From the NCBI GenBank assembly GCA_021292165.1, contig CM037877.1, forward strand, positions 213,714,716-213,778,715: DNA of 64,000 nucleotides, read 5' to 3'. Shown here piece by piece: positions 10,601 through 21,440 of the stretch. A model generated the notes under the pieces. The model saw only the letters and a program-made list of their open reading frames with translations. It was not told where the DNA came from and did not search any database. The DNA is from Shinisaurus crocodilurus (lineage: Eukaryota > Chordata > Lepidosauria > Squamata > Shinisauridae). The first letter of the stretch is position 1. Each line of letters starts with the position of its first letter. The position numbers and the translations under genes are program-made.

Positions 10601-10892
10601 CAGTTCCATGGGGAGCAGCAGACTCAGGGCGCCTGGAGGACCTTGAGGTGATGTTTCCCAAGGCTTCCCTCATCCCTGGCCTTTCCTGCTGGGGATGTCA
10701 TCCTGCAAGGATGACAGAAGCAGACTCCATGGGGAACCACTCTTTAGTCACTTTTGACTAGCCAGGACCCCACGGCAGCCATTATGTGACTAGCCACATC
10801 CTCCGTGGAAGCTATTTTGTGGTAGTTCCTACAGCACTTTCTCAAATTCCCAAATGTGCCCACGGGTTCAAAAAGGTTGGGGACCCATGCCT
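10600..10892. repeat. hAT-type repeat, right part
   Basis: The right end GGTTGGGGACCCATG resembles a hAT terminus. The block at 10833-10862 (ACTTTCTCAAATTCCCAAATG, then TGCCC) recurs at 12917-12947, where it ends GGTTTGAGACCTCTG. The segment contains repeated GCCATTATGTGACTAGCC-like units. The left end is not defined. Confidence 0.5.
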
Positions 10893-10894
10893 TA

Positions 10895-11600
10895 GGAGGC
10901 AGCCATGTTTGCAACATTCAAAGGGGATTTCCCCATTCTGGATATTTGCAATGCTGCAACATTGGTGTCAGTGCACACTTTTACTAGGCAGTATAAGATG
11001 CATGTGGTATTCTTGACAGACATTCTTTGGTTGCAAGGTGCTACTGAAGGTGGTGGGTCCATAGTCCACTGGTCCTCCTAGTAGACCACCCTAATTCTCA
11101 CTGCTTTGCTACGTCCCAAGGTGAAGGAAAGCCCTCCAGGACCCTCTTGAGAAAACAAATTTGCTTATTGTGGATTTTTATTCTCAGACTCCCAGAGGAC
11201 GTTATGCCCACCCTCATAAGGACCAGTGACACAGACAGTGTGAGGTAACATTATGGCTTCTGCCTGCGCTATACATTTGGGTGGGGAAGGTAGGGACACC
11301 CCCCCCCCGGTTTCAGTTTCATCCCAGTTTTTCCAGTAACTGTGTTGTGCCCCTGGAATGTATTCTCTCTGTTTTTACAGTTACTGTTTCCACCAGTTGG
11401 TGTTAAGTTTTCTTTTATCTAGCGCGGGGTACAAGGGGTGCTTTTTTTCTAGTAAGTCTGGGAGAGATGGGTGGCCCCTCCCTGTGAAGAACAACTTTTT
11501 GGCGCTACCTACTAGTTCCAGAGGGAGGTGCCATTTTGAGGTGAGGGAATGCCCTCCAGGAGTCTCTGAGAATAAAAATTCATGGTAAGCAAATTTCCGT
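10895..11600 (+). mobile_element. Second DIRS element: recombinase C-terminus and inverted termini
   Basis: A frame at about 10936-11050 reads DICNAATLVSVHTFTRQYKM, matching the conserved C-terminal segment of DIRS tyrosine recombinases (usual form AATW..VHTF..HY). Beyond it, 11150-11215 and 11535-11600 form an inverted pair sharing AAATTTGCTTA, TTTTTATTCTCAG and the CCCTCCAGGA region. This mirrors the organisation at 7173-7790, but with different terminal sequences, so it is a different DIRS family. Only the 3' end survives. Confidence 0.6.
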
Positions 11601-12836
11601 TATTTAGAAAAAGATATTCTTTAGATTATTGGGACAAATTTATTCAGTATTGGAGACAAAAGAATACTTATTGGAATATAGGGAAAGTGAGGTTTAACAG
11701 TTCTAACTGATTATAATATAAGTTTGAATAGAAAAAAGTAAGAGAGGTATTGATCGAGAAAGCACATTTATTAATTGATTGCATTGAGATTTCCCCCTTT
11801 TGGAATTGTATTCGCTCTTTTGTGTTAAATGATACTGTCAATAAAATGTTTTATTGTCGATGCCATAAATGACTGTGTCCTAAAACACATGTCATGGAAG
11901 CGACACATGTCATGGAACCGACCAGAGGGGAGGCATGCTAAGTGCCCAGAAGCTATTGCGAGATGTGATTGTTGCTGAATCAACTGCAAACAATGCAGTT
12001 AATTTTATATATGTCAGTACTAAAGGAGTTAATTTGTATCTAAACCCAAGGCCTTTATCTTAAAGTTAAACTCTAAACTCAATTTTAAACGTAATTCTTC
12101 AGGGCACTTAAATGATTAACTAAGTTTGGTTCTAAGGAAGTGCTAGGTTCAGAAATGATTCTAAGGGCCCAGCCAGTCCTTTTCAACATTAGGGGTGGTG
12201 GAGATGGATGGGAGAAATTTGCTGCCTGCTTGCCTCTCTCTGCTTGCTGTTGGAGGAGGAAGCACTGGGTCCAGGATATGCTTTTGGGACACCCTGAGAA
12301 GAGCAAGAGAGGCAGAAGCAGCAGAGCTCAGTCAGCAGGTCTTATTCTGGAGAGGGGACATGGAGCCACAACCCCCCACCCACAGTCTGCAGCTCCCCAA
12401 CCATTCCTACTTTCCCCATTCTCTCCAATTTACCCATCCTCCTTTACTCTTTCTTAAGCTTGTCTTCTACATCAGAGAGGCAGCCAGGTACCACCTCTTT
12501 CCCATGTTCTCCCCTTTCTGATCCCCTTATCCCTCTCCACACACACTCATTTCTCTTGTGGGAACAGCAGGCTCTCCCCAACTCCCTCTGTTCCTGCTGG
12601 TTCCAGGTATTGCATGACCCTGGCTTAATATACTTTTTAATGTGCAAACTGGCTTTTTGTGTACTAACAGTGATCCTCATGGATCTTTAGGATTCCAATA
12701 AGGAATCCCCTTCAAATCCCCATCAAATTAAAACTTAAATTGAGGGGATATATATATATTGTAGGTGTGTGTGTGCGCACACATGTGTATGAGAGAAGGG
12801 GGTGCTGGGTGGGAGGGAAAGAGCTGACATATGTAG
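11601..12836. other. No gene recognised
   Basis: Mostly AT-rich unassigned sequence. Overlapping plus-strand frames at 12140-12521 have low-complexity composition and no conserved motif, and I do not consider them genes. A short mixed (TA)/(GT)/(GC) dinucleotide tract lies at about 12750-12790. Confidence 0.4.
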
Positions 12837-12912
12837 GTCTACTCAGAATTAAGTCCCACTGAGTTCAATGGGACTGACTGCCATATATGTGTGTACAGGA
12901 TTGCAGTGGCAT
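12837..12912. repeat. Short palindromic repeat (AGTCCCA-TGGGACT family)
   Basis: Contains CTACTCAGAATTAAGTCCCA followed by GAGTTCAATGGGACTGACT and ends near AGGATTGCAGTG. Related copies lie at 40245, 47365, 55150 and 61838. Comparison of copies suggests inverted ends of the form GCAATCCT...AGGATTGC, so it is probably a small MITE. Confidence 0.55.
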
Positions 12913-13548
12913 CAATGACACTTTCTCAAAATTCCAAATGTGCCCAAAGGTTTGAGACCTCTGCTTTATACATTTGTTCAGGTCAGGGGCAGGGGCTACA
13001 AAGATTGCCAACCAATCAGAGGTGAGATCCACCCATCCCCAGTGCCCTCACGTTTTACTGCACCATGTTTTGGGAATGTCTTCAGCAGTCTCTCTTGTGT
13101 CCTTTGAAAGTTCCATAAGATCTTTTGGGGCCTTTGAAACTTTTTTCAAGCTCCCCCATCTGTGTATCTTATTGGTTGACACCTCGCCCCTGTCCCCATA
13201 CATCACTATTAAAGCTTAAAGCTTTTGTGTTGCCACTTACACCCCCTCCCAACCATTATTCTTAGTATTGTTTGGACTTCATAAACTAGTAGGTACATTC
13301 TCCATCTCCTTATCATTTTACAGGTGCTGGCCACAAGCTACTCATTAGGGTCTGAGCATGCATCAAAGCTCTTTTGCATTCTATGTATCAACAGCTGTGA
13401 GACCTTGAACTGAACTATCTTGTTCTTTTTTTCCTTTGACTTAGCAGAGAGCAAGATTAAGGCATAAACTGCACAGTTTTCCCCCCCAGTTCAGGCTTTT
13501 ATTCAGCTTTCACAGTCTTTAGTTCAGAGATGTTATAAGGCCATAGCA

Positions 13549-13806
13549 CAGGGGTTCTCAACCAGGGGGGAATTCCCCCCCAGGGGTGGAATTTTAGGGT
13601 GTCAGGGGGGAATTGGGACCACAGATTCAAACTGTTAGAATACTGATCTTTCTACAAATTACTAAGATACAGATTGTACATAATCTACAGGACATCACAC
13701 TTCATTGTATGGCACAGATTAAGTCAGACCATCTTGGAAAGGGGGGAATGACATTCTGACATATGGTGAAGAGGGTGCACGGAGCAAAAAAGGTTGAGAA
13801 CCACTG
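13549..13806. mobile_element. Non-autonomous hAT element, 258 bp, perfect TSD
   Basis: The termini CAGGGGTTCTCAACC and GGTTGAGAACCACTG are inverted repeats. The element is flanked by the perfect 8-bp direct repeat CCATAGCA (13541-13548 and 13807-13814). The interior has G-runs and no reading frame. Confidence 0.88.
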
Positions 13807-14242
13807 CCATAGCATCAAGTGTTATGAGGTCACAGGTCCAGAGTCTAGTACGTGGGTCTGGAATCAGTCTGGAGTCTACTTATATGAGTCTGGGATCTTC
13901 TTTTGAGTCTTTATGTGAGTCTCCTCAAGACTTTATTAGCTATCTGCCTATTTCAGGATCAGGTTAGCTGTTTGTAGCTTCTTCAGGACCTGGTCAACAA
14001 TATTACCCTTCCAGTATTGGATTAACATAAAATCACCTGATTTAAGCTGTTTAGGGCTTTAAATTAAAAACTAGCACCTTGAAATGGGCATATAAATCGA
14101 CTGGAAAGCAGTGCTGCTGTTTCAAGATAGGTTCCATATGCCCAGTCCTGGTTAGTAACACAGCTACAGTATTCTGTACTAACTGTTGTTTCTAATCATA
14201 TTCTAGGACAGCCCCATGTACTATGTATTACAATAGTGTAGG

Positions 14243-14330
14243 AGTGGGGAACCTCAGGCCCGTGGGACAGATGTGGCCTGCAGAGTCTTCCCAAGCTAGT
14301 GGCCTCACATACCCCCCCTGCACACACAGC
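14243..14330. repeat. hAT element fragment
   Basis: Begins GTGGGGAACCTCAGGCCCGTG, a hAT-type terminus lacking only its first bases, followed by GATGTGGCCTGCAGAG. No right end was identified. Confidence 0.5.
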
Positions 14331-14579
14331 AATTTTAAAGAAGCCTAATTGCTGTGCAGGGTATGATTTGGGGGGAAAGTTAACCTTCACTTTCCTATGC
14401 ACTGTGATCTCCCGGAAAATTTATCTTCCCTGCACACTGCGTGATAATTAGCTTTAGGAGGAAAAGCTTCCATTGGCTGAAATTAGTCTGGTTGGAACAT
14501 TCCACCAAATCCATTCCTGTACTGTCATTCACACATTGTGGTCTAAATCCCCTGTCCCATCATTTTTTTAGGAAGCTAC

Positions 14580-15700
14580 AGGTTTTAATAACATTTCATA
14601 ACATCTGGTAAACCTTATTTGGTTTCTTGGTGACAATTTTTTATGATTAATATTAATCAACTTATTCTTTTTTAATGTCTGAATCCTCAAATATTTCACT
14701 GAAGTTTTCCAACATGGATTGAATATGGGTTAGCTCTTTTTAAATGTATTCTGCATATTCAGCCTGACTGATTAAACTTTATTGTTTGCTTATAAACAAA
14801 GTTTTAAAAGAAGAGAGCCCATTTGAATCCCATAGATATTATGATTGTTCCTAATAGCTATGGCTAGAGCTTCTACCAATAAGTCAAGAAGTAGGGAGAC
14901 ATGCACCCTTGTCTAGTCCCTTGTGACAAGTAAAAGCAATCTGAAAGGCATCTGTTAACATATACTTGGGAAAACAGATTAGAATGAATCATGAGCGCCC
15001 ATTCTTTGAATAAGCTTCCAAGATTGAAATGTTCTAAAACTGCTGTTATATGATTGAATGCCCTTTTATGTGATTGAATGCCTATTCTAAACACAACATC
15101 AAACAATACACACTCTTGACTAGATGGATTCACCAGATTGCAGATTGATGACATTAATCAATTGCCTTATATTGATTGCCCTTTTCCTATTTTTAATAAA
15201 CCCTGATTGAACTGAATCAGATTATGAAATTATTAAAATATTCAGCCTTTGAACTATGGCTGAATTACAAATTTTAATAATTGTAAGACCCAGGGAGTGA
15301 GCTATCTTTCCTTGATTTAAAAATTACGATAATTCTAATCCCCAAAATTGTGTTGCCTAATTTATAGGATTTAACAGTGGTTCTCTAATCATGTTTAGAA
15401 ACACCTTTTAAAATGCTTAGTGTTAGCCCATCAGGTCCAGGAGCTTTGTGGTTACACAGATTTTTAATTGTTATTTTCAGTTCCCCAACTTCTAATTAGT
15501 TTAAATTAAGCTGAGAACATTTGGGAAAGTCAAGCCAGGCAAAGAAATCATTAACCAGCTTTTTAGGTGGATATTTTGTTTTGTGTAAGATTTAAATTGA
15601 TTGGAGGCTTCTTTAAGAACTCTTACTAAATTATTTATTATCTAAATAATAAATTTATTACCACCAACTCATTTTGAAGAAAAATCTGGTTCAACTTCCA
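14580..15700 (-). mobile_element. L1/Tx1-like LINE reverse transcriptase remnant
   Basis: On the minus strand a region near 15435 encodes NHKAPGPDG (the L1 KAPGPDG motif). A frame at 14873-15154 encodes FRIGIQSHKRAFNHITAVLE, IHSNLFSQVYVN and FYLSQGTRQGCMSPYFL. The last matches the L1-clade GTRQGCPLSPLLF template-grip motif, and HKRAFNHI stands where EKAFDRV is expected, so the first catalytic aspartate is lost. The remnant is old and heavily mutated. The boundaries are estimates. Confidence 0.6.
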
Positions 15701-18460
15701 TTGTCGAGGAAGAGGTGTCTCCTGAAATATTTTTCCTTTTTAAAGATTATATAACTAATTCTCCACTGGGAAGGTTGAAAAGTGGATTATAAACCCATAC
15801 ATAAATAATGCTTGCTACTGCTACTCCTAAACATTTATAAATTACCAACAGTGTGCATCATCTCCATTTTCAAAGGTTTGGCACCAGTACTCAAACTGTT
15901 TCTGACCATTTGGCTGTTCTTATCCTTGGGTCCAAAACCTACAAGTAAACACAGGATTATATTTTCTTTGTTACTGAGATGTAATATTAAAGTCACTATA
16001 CTTATGGGAGCTTAGTTCCAAGCAAGAATATTTAAGATTAGTTTTATCAATCTTTTTTTCCCCCCAGAAAAAGTGAGGCAAATAAATTTGCTGATTATTT
16101 TTACCTTGGGATTCACAAAGTTAGAGTGATTCACACAGTAGTATTATCTATGAACTTTGGAGATTATAGCATAGCAGCTATTTCAGCTGCTCCCTATACC
16201 ACAAAAAGAAAACTTGTGAAATCACCATGTACTTTACTACCTATTATTTATTCCTCAAAAAGAAACTGGCAAATTGGTTCTTAAAGTGACTCGTGTGTCT
16301 CTCCCCCCCCTCCTGTTTTCTTAAAGCATGTTTAATCGTTTTATTATGGTTGCCTGCCCGTTCGGTTTATCTGAAATATTGTTCATAATAAAGGTAAGTC
16401 TTCCTTTTACCAAATTCTCCTTTCTTTATTGAATTTCTAAGAACCATTTCATACATTACATATGCAGAAAAGCATGTACTCTGTATCATCTAAAGTACAG
16501 TGTGTTTTTTGCAATTAATACGCTGACTGGGCTGCTCTTACCAGTGAGTCACTGCAAGAGAACATTTATGTGGCACTTCAAATGGAGTGAATTGCCATCT
16601 ACATAGAGATTATTTATGTTGGAAAAAGAAAGTTCTGAGATCCAAGGTACTGTGGACTGTGTTCCACCTGCACTCAATTCCTTTTCAGCTCCCACCTTTT
16701 GGCAGTTGGCCTATGGTTCTAAGAAAGTCCACACTCAAAGAAGGAGGGTTGGGGGTTCTCCAGAGCAGCAGCCCTGGGAGGTGCTAGGCATTGCCATTGG
16801 GGGAAAAAAGTTGGCACTCCCATGGAAGCACTTTGTGTACATGTAAGGCACTGTTCAGACTGAGCTGTAGGAATGGTTCACTTAATCACTTAAGTTAGTA
16901 GATAAATTCAGTAAAGGATTAGCTGGCTAACCTGGGAGAGCAAATTTTAATTTCCAGGGTTGTGACCAAAGGGCACACTTGTTTATTTTTTAAAAGTCTT
17001 TAATTCTGGTGTGTTAATCTTAAAGGCAATAAGCATTCCCCTGCCAGGGAGTGGTAGTGGCTGATTGGCTCCAAAAGTAAGTTTCCCCCCCTCTGGGGTG
17101 TGTTTGTGTGCATGCACACAAGCAAAATCAGGGTGGACAGCCTGACCTCTGCTCAGTTCATGTAATGTAAATAAAATCCACACACTTTTAACTAGCAATC
17201 TCTGCCCTAGCTTGTCCTGCATGCAGAGTTCTGTAATAAGATACTGTGCTTTCTCTAGTTCAGCCTTTCAAAGATAGATGCAACATGATTTTTTACAATT
17301 AAAACTACTCTTATGCAAACAAATGGTATGGTAGCTTTTATATTTGGGGGGTGGGATAAATAATACATGCCAAACAGCACCTTCCTGAACTGGAAAGATT
17401 TTTTAAAAATGAAAAGTGGTATAGAAATTCTCTGAAATAAAAAAAATACATACATTTTGAGTGGTGCAATAATAACCTTGAAAATAAAAAAAACTAGTAG
17501 CAGTGCTGGAATATTTTTACATTTTATTTATTTCCCACCTTTTAAAAAGCATCTGTGGTTCTTGAATCCTTATGGTTAATCCTTTGCTAATAATGTTTTC
17601 TTCCATCATTCAGCAAAAAAGCACATGCAAAGTAAGACAAATCATATGATAATATACAGTGTTCCTCAACCCTACATCCAGCCTTCACCCGATATAATGG
17701 GGTTACATTTACACTGTAACAGGTAAGCATTATTTTGAGAGTTCTTCCAGCCTCTATTGTATTATTTAAAATAAGAAGGTATTATATGCTTATAGTGATT
17801 AATGTAAAAAAGCACACAATTTATAGATCATAAAATTGAATCCACTTGAGTGGAAGACTATGGGCCTAAGTGTTACATGCAGAAGCATGTAACTAAATAT
17901 GGCAGTCTACTTTTTAAAAGAAAACACTTCAGAATGGGACAGTTGCACATAAACAACTATCAATGCCATTATGTTTGTTAAATTTATGTTCTGCAGTTCT
18001 TCCAAAAGCAAATAAAGTACATTAACTTCACAACAACCCTGTGAAGTATGGTAACTAAGAGGCAGGGGCTTGCCCAAGGCCACCAAATAAACTTCCTACA
18101 TGAACAAGATTACTAGATACTGCAAAATCTAGTTAGTGCTGAGGACTGGTTGGAGAAATTCATTCAGTTTGCATATTAATACAAAACTAATTAATTTGCA
18201 TTTCCAATACATGAATTGAAACACAGCTATCAGTCAGTGTCTGCATTTCTCTGAATTTGTGATGCAGTTATATGACTAAAAATGTGTGCACTTAAAACAA
18301 TCATCGTGATTTTCCTCAAGTTAGAGCTGTTTTTGTAGTGTTGGCTGTGTCACAAGCATGTTACTGTGTGTCTTTGTCTACACATGTATTTGCATACATA
18401 TATATCTGACTGACACATGTGAAGGAACTTTAACCAAAAGCCATGGATTGTGGCGGCAGT
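15701..18460. other. Largely unassigned DNA
   Basis: AT-rich and without convincing genes. It contains a possible exon at 16327-16393 (acceptor ...TTCTTAAAG, donor GTAAGT), a minus-strand LINE/SINE-type tail at about 17518-17560 (TTTATTTATTTCCCACCTTTT), and a MIR-like stretch at 18030-18085 (CACAACAACCCTGTGAAG, then GGGGCTTGCCCAAGG). Confidence 0.35.
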
Positions 18461-18468
18461 GACTAGGG

Positions 18469-19384
18469 CAGTGGTGGCAAACCTTTTGGAGCCCGAGTGC
18501 CCAAACTGCAACACAAAACCATCTTATTGATTTCAAAGTGCCAACACTGCAATTAAGCCTGAATACCGAGGTTTTAGTTTTAGAAAAACAACTCATACAG
18601 TTGTCCAAACTAATTAACATCTTTTGTTTGAAAAGAAAAACACAATAACAGAGCTTTCAATGATACAAACAGTTTTTTGTTGGAAAAAAAATCAACTCAA
18701 AAAATTATTATAGTACTACATTGTACACATAGCCTGAAGGGAATTTATACAAACTTTTTAAATAATTAGGCACATGTATTTTTGGATAAGGGATTCTCAA
18801 CTTGTAATATGATTATATGCCAGACTGAAATTGTATGGGGCAAGCTTTACCCCGGGTCCTTTCCCTGCTTCTACAGGTGTCGGATTAGTAAAAGTAAAAG
18901 TCAATCTGTACTAGGATGAGTAAGATAAACAAGAAAACTAAACGTGCTTAACCCATTTTAAACACTTTATGTCTTGGACTGCAAACACTGCATTAGGTAA
19001 AAGTTTGCATTGGGCATGCTTTTGCACAATTAATGTGATTTTTGCTATTGCATGCATGCTGATCATTTGTCAAACCTTGGCTCATACTCCGTTAGTTTGA
19101 AAGCAACACATGCAGCACTCAGGTCAATTGTTGGGGCTTTACATCCAAGCCATGCTCTGTGCATCATTCTTCAAAGTCTTTTAAATGTGATAACAATGTA
19201 GAAAAGAATTCTGTAACAGGAATTCTAGAATAAAATCATTCTGTTCCACACTGTGAGAAAGAACAAGATCATTAGTGTTTTGCAGAAGTGTCTTTTCGCG
19301 ATCTGGTGACCAATGGCTCGAGTGCCCACAGAGAGGTCCCTGCGTGCCAGCTGTGGCACCCGTGCCATAGGTTCGCCATCACTG
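18469..19384. mobile_element. hAT element, 916 bp, perfect 8-bp TSD
   Basis: Terminal inverted repeats CAGTGGTGGCAAACC and (reverse complement of the right end) CAGTGATGGCGAACC match at 13 of 15 positions. Both sides carry the 8-bp direct repeat GACTAGGG (18461-18468 and 19385-19392). Subterminal inverted segments include GGAGCCCGAGTGCCC on the left and GGCTCGAGTGCCCACAG on the right. The interior is AT-rich with no transposase-length reading frame, so it is a deletion derivative or a non-autonomous element. Confidence 0.9.
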
Positions 19385-19840
19385 GACTAGGGAATCCAGG
19401 TGGAAAAGAACAAGACAAATAAGCCAGAATGTAGAATAATGAAATACATATGGTTTAATACAAAAATAGAAAAATTAGTTACGTAGGCAGATTGGACTGG
19501 CAAATCTTTGTTGAAATCTAAGGGGAGGCAGATTTGACAAGAACCTAATGTCAAACAAGGGGAGGAAAGGATAAAAGATGCCAGATAAATACGTGGAGAT
19601 TCTAACTAAAATTAGAGGAAGGAGTTGGGGTATAAACAATGCTGGCTGGTAGCAGTGTGGCTAAGTTTCTTGGAAAGTTAGGTGGATAGGAAAAGAAGCA
19701 GAGAAAAAAAAGGTATTCATAGCGCAGATACTATCTATATTAGATATGGGGCAGGTCGCACCTTGGACCTGGGTTTTTTTGCGGGGGAGAAAAGATGATC
19801 TGTAAGTAGGGGAGCTAGAAATGGTTCTTTTGTCGGGCTG
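19385..19840. other. No feature recognised apart from the hAT duplication
   Basis: After the 8-bp duplication the sequence is purine-rich, with no repeat or reading frame that I recognise. Confidence 0.4.
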
Positions 19841-19844
19841 CCTG

Positions 19845-20440
19845 TTTATTTATTTATTTATTTATTCATTAGAGTTGTATATTGTCCAACTGGCAAATGC
19901 CCTCAGGGTGGTTTATAATCATAAAACAAAACAAAACAACAACAAAATAAATAAATACATAAATAAAAATAATAATAATACAACAAGTATCAAAATAATA
20001 ATTAAACATTAAAAATATTAAAAACTGAGGAGCCAGCAGTATAATTAATAAGGCAGCATATTAAAGGTTAAATGTGTGGTTAAGGAGGAAGGTCTTAACC
20101 TAGTGTCTAAATGCAAACACTGAGGACGCCAGGTGGGTCTCCCTTTGAAGGGCATTACACAGGCAGGGAGCTGCTACAGAGAAGGCTTTTTCCCTGGTAG
20201 CCACCTGTAGCACCATTGTGGGTAGCAGTACCCAGAGAAGATACTCTGCATGGGTGGAGGGCCAACCTCAGTGGTCTGCTCCTGCAAGGTGATCGATCCA
20301 GTGGGTTTTCTGATATCTCTGGGATAATTTCCTGCCGTGTTGCCCAGCAGACCTGCCAAGGTCCTAGTTTCTTTGTGAAGCAGGGAGACAATTCAAGCCA
20401 CTGAAGCAATATGGAGGTTCTGTGGTTTGGGAAGTCCGCT
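19845..20440 (-). mobile_element. LINE 3' end, minus strand, with (TTTA)n tail
   Basis: It begins with about five TTTA units (a LINE tail in reverse) and GAGTTGTATATTGTCCAACTG. A-rich simple sequence at 19922-20010 follows, then GGAAGGTCTTAACCTAGTG and CTACAGAGAAGGC, as in the dispersed minus-strand LINE 3' regions I recall from squamate genomes. A 255-bp minus-strand frame at 20155-20409 has no motif I can name. Confidence 0.5.
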
Positions 20441-20589
20441 AACCTGGATAGCGGTGTGGAACTGATCTTGGATGGGGTTGCACTCCCACGGAAGGATCAG
20501 GTGTGCAGCTTGGGAGTGCTTCCAGAGTTGTCACTTGTCACTAGCTGGAGAGGCTAGGTGATGTCAGTGGGCAGGAGTTCTTTTTATCA

Positions 20590-21440
20590 GCTTACTTCAC
20601 TAGTTGCAGCCCTTTCTAGATCAGCCAAACCTAACCTTAGTTATCTATGTACTAGTCACCTCCAAACTTGATTGCTGTAATGTGCTTCATGCCCGTGAGA
20701 ATAGTTCGGAAGCTTCAACTAGTGCAAAATATGGCACACAGATGCTGGTGCAGGCCAGGAAATCTGTACGTTACATTAATTTTGCATCAGCTAACTGTCT
20801 ATACACTTCCAAGCTCAATTCAGAGTGTTGTTATTAACATTAAAAGTCATACAGTAATACCTTGGATTACAATAACTTGGTTTGAGAGCGTTTTGCAAGA
20901 CAAGCAAATTTTTAAATATTTATTTAATTTGTTTTGACTTGATATACAAGCGTCGTCTTGCAATACAAGTACTGTAGTACGGTTTAAATTAAAAATCTCT
21001 GTACAAATTTTTTTGGGGGGATTTCGTTTTGATATAAGAGTGTTTTGGATTACAAGCACCTTTCCGGAACGAATTATGCTCTCAATCCAAGGCATGACTG
21101 TATATGTTTTGGGATCAGGACACCCTTCACTAGTATGACCCTGGCTGCACTCTGAGATCTACTTCAGAGGCCCTGCTTGTATGCTCACCTGTAAGATTAG
21201 TTAACCTATTAAGCATATGGGACAGGGCCTCTATGATGGCTCCTTAATTATGGAATGTTCTGCTGGAGATGTACCTCCTCCCCTCGTCTACTCAATAATT
21301 TAAACAAGCCTTAACAACTTTTTAAGGCTACTTTTGACTAGTTTGCAAATGGCCTATATATTGTCATTAATGTATGCCACTTTGGGAGGGCATGGCCCTA
21401 AAAAGCAGTTTATAAAGCCCAAATAAATAAATAAATAAAA
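20590..21440 (+). mobile_element. L2-like LINE 3' end, split by a mariner MITE
   Basis: The frame from 20604 encodes VTSKLDCCNVLHAR, and the next frame QNMAHRCWCRP, corresponding to the (S)KLDYCN...VQNAAAR signature near the C-terminus of L2-type LINEs. After the interruption at 20852-21100 the remainder runs to GGAGGGCATGGCCCTAAAAA and an (AAAT)n tail at 21420-21438. Non-functional. Confidence 0.6.
20852..21100. mobile_element. Tc1/mariner-type MITE
   Basis: The ends CAGTAATACCTTGGATT and AATCCAAGGCATGACTG are inverted repeats flanked by TA on both sides (TA at 20850-20851 and 21101-21102), the duplication of the Tc1/mariner superfamily. Inverted subterminal motifs include GAGAGCGTTTTGCAAG and GGAACGAATTATGCTCTC. 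A second copy lies at about 42604-42862. Non-coding. Confidence 0.75.

Noticed and set aside
12140..12521. Overlapping 105-108-codon frames
   Set aside because: Two overlapping frames of similar length, no domain, no conserved start context; likely chance in a stop-poor stretch.
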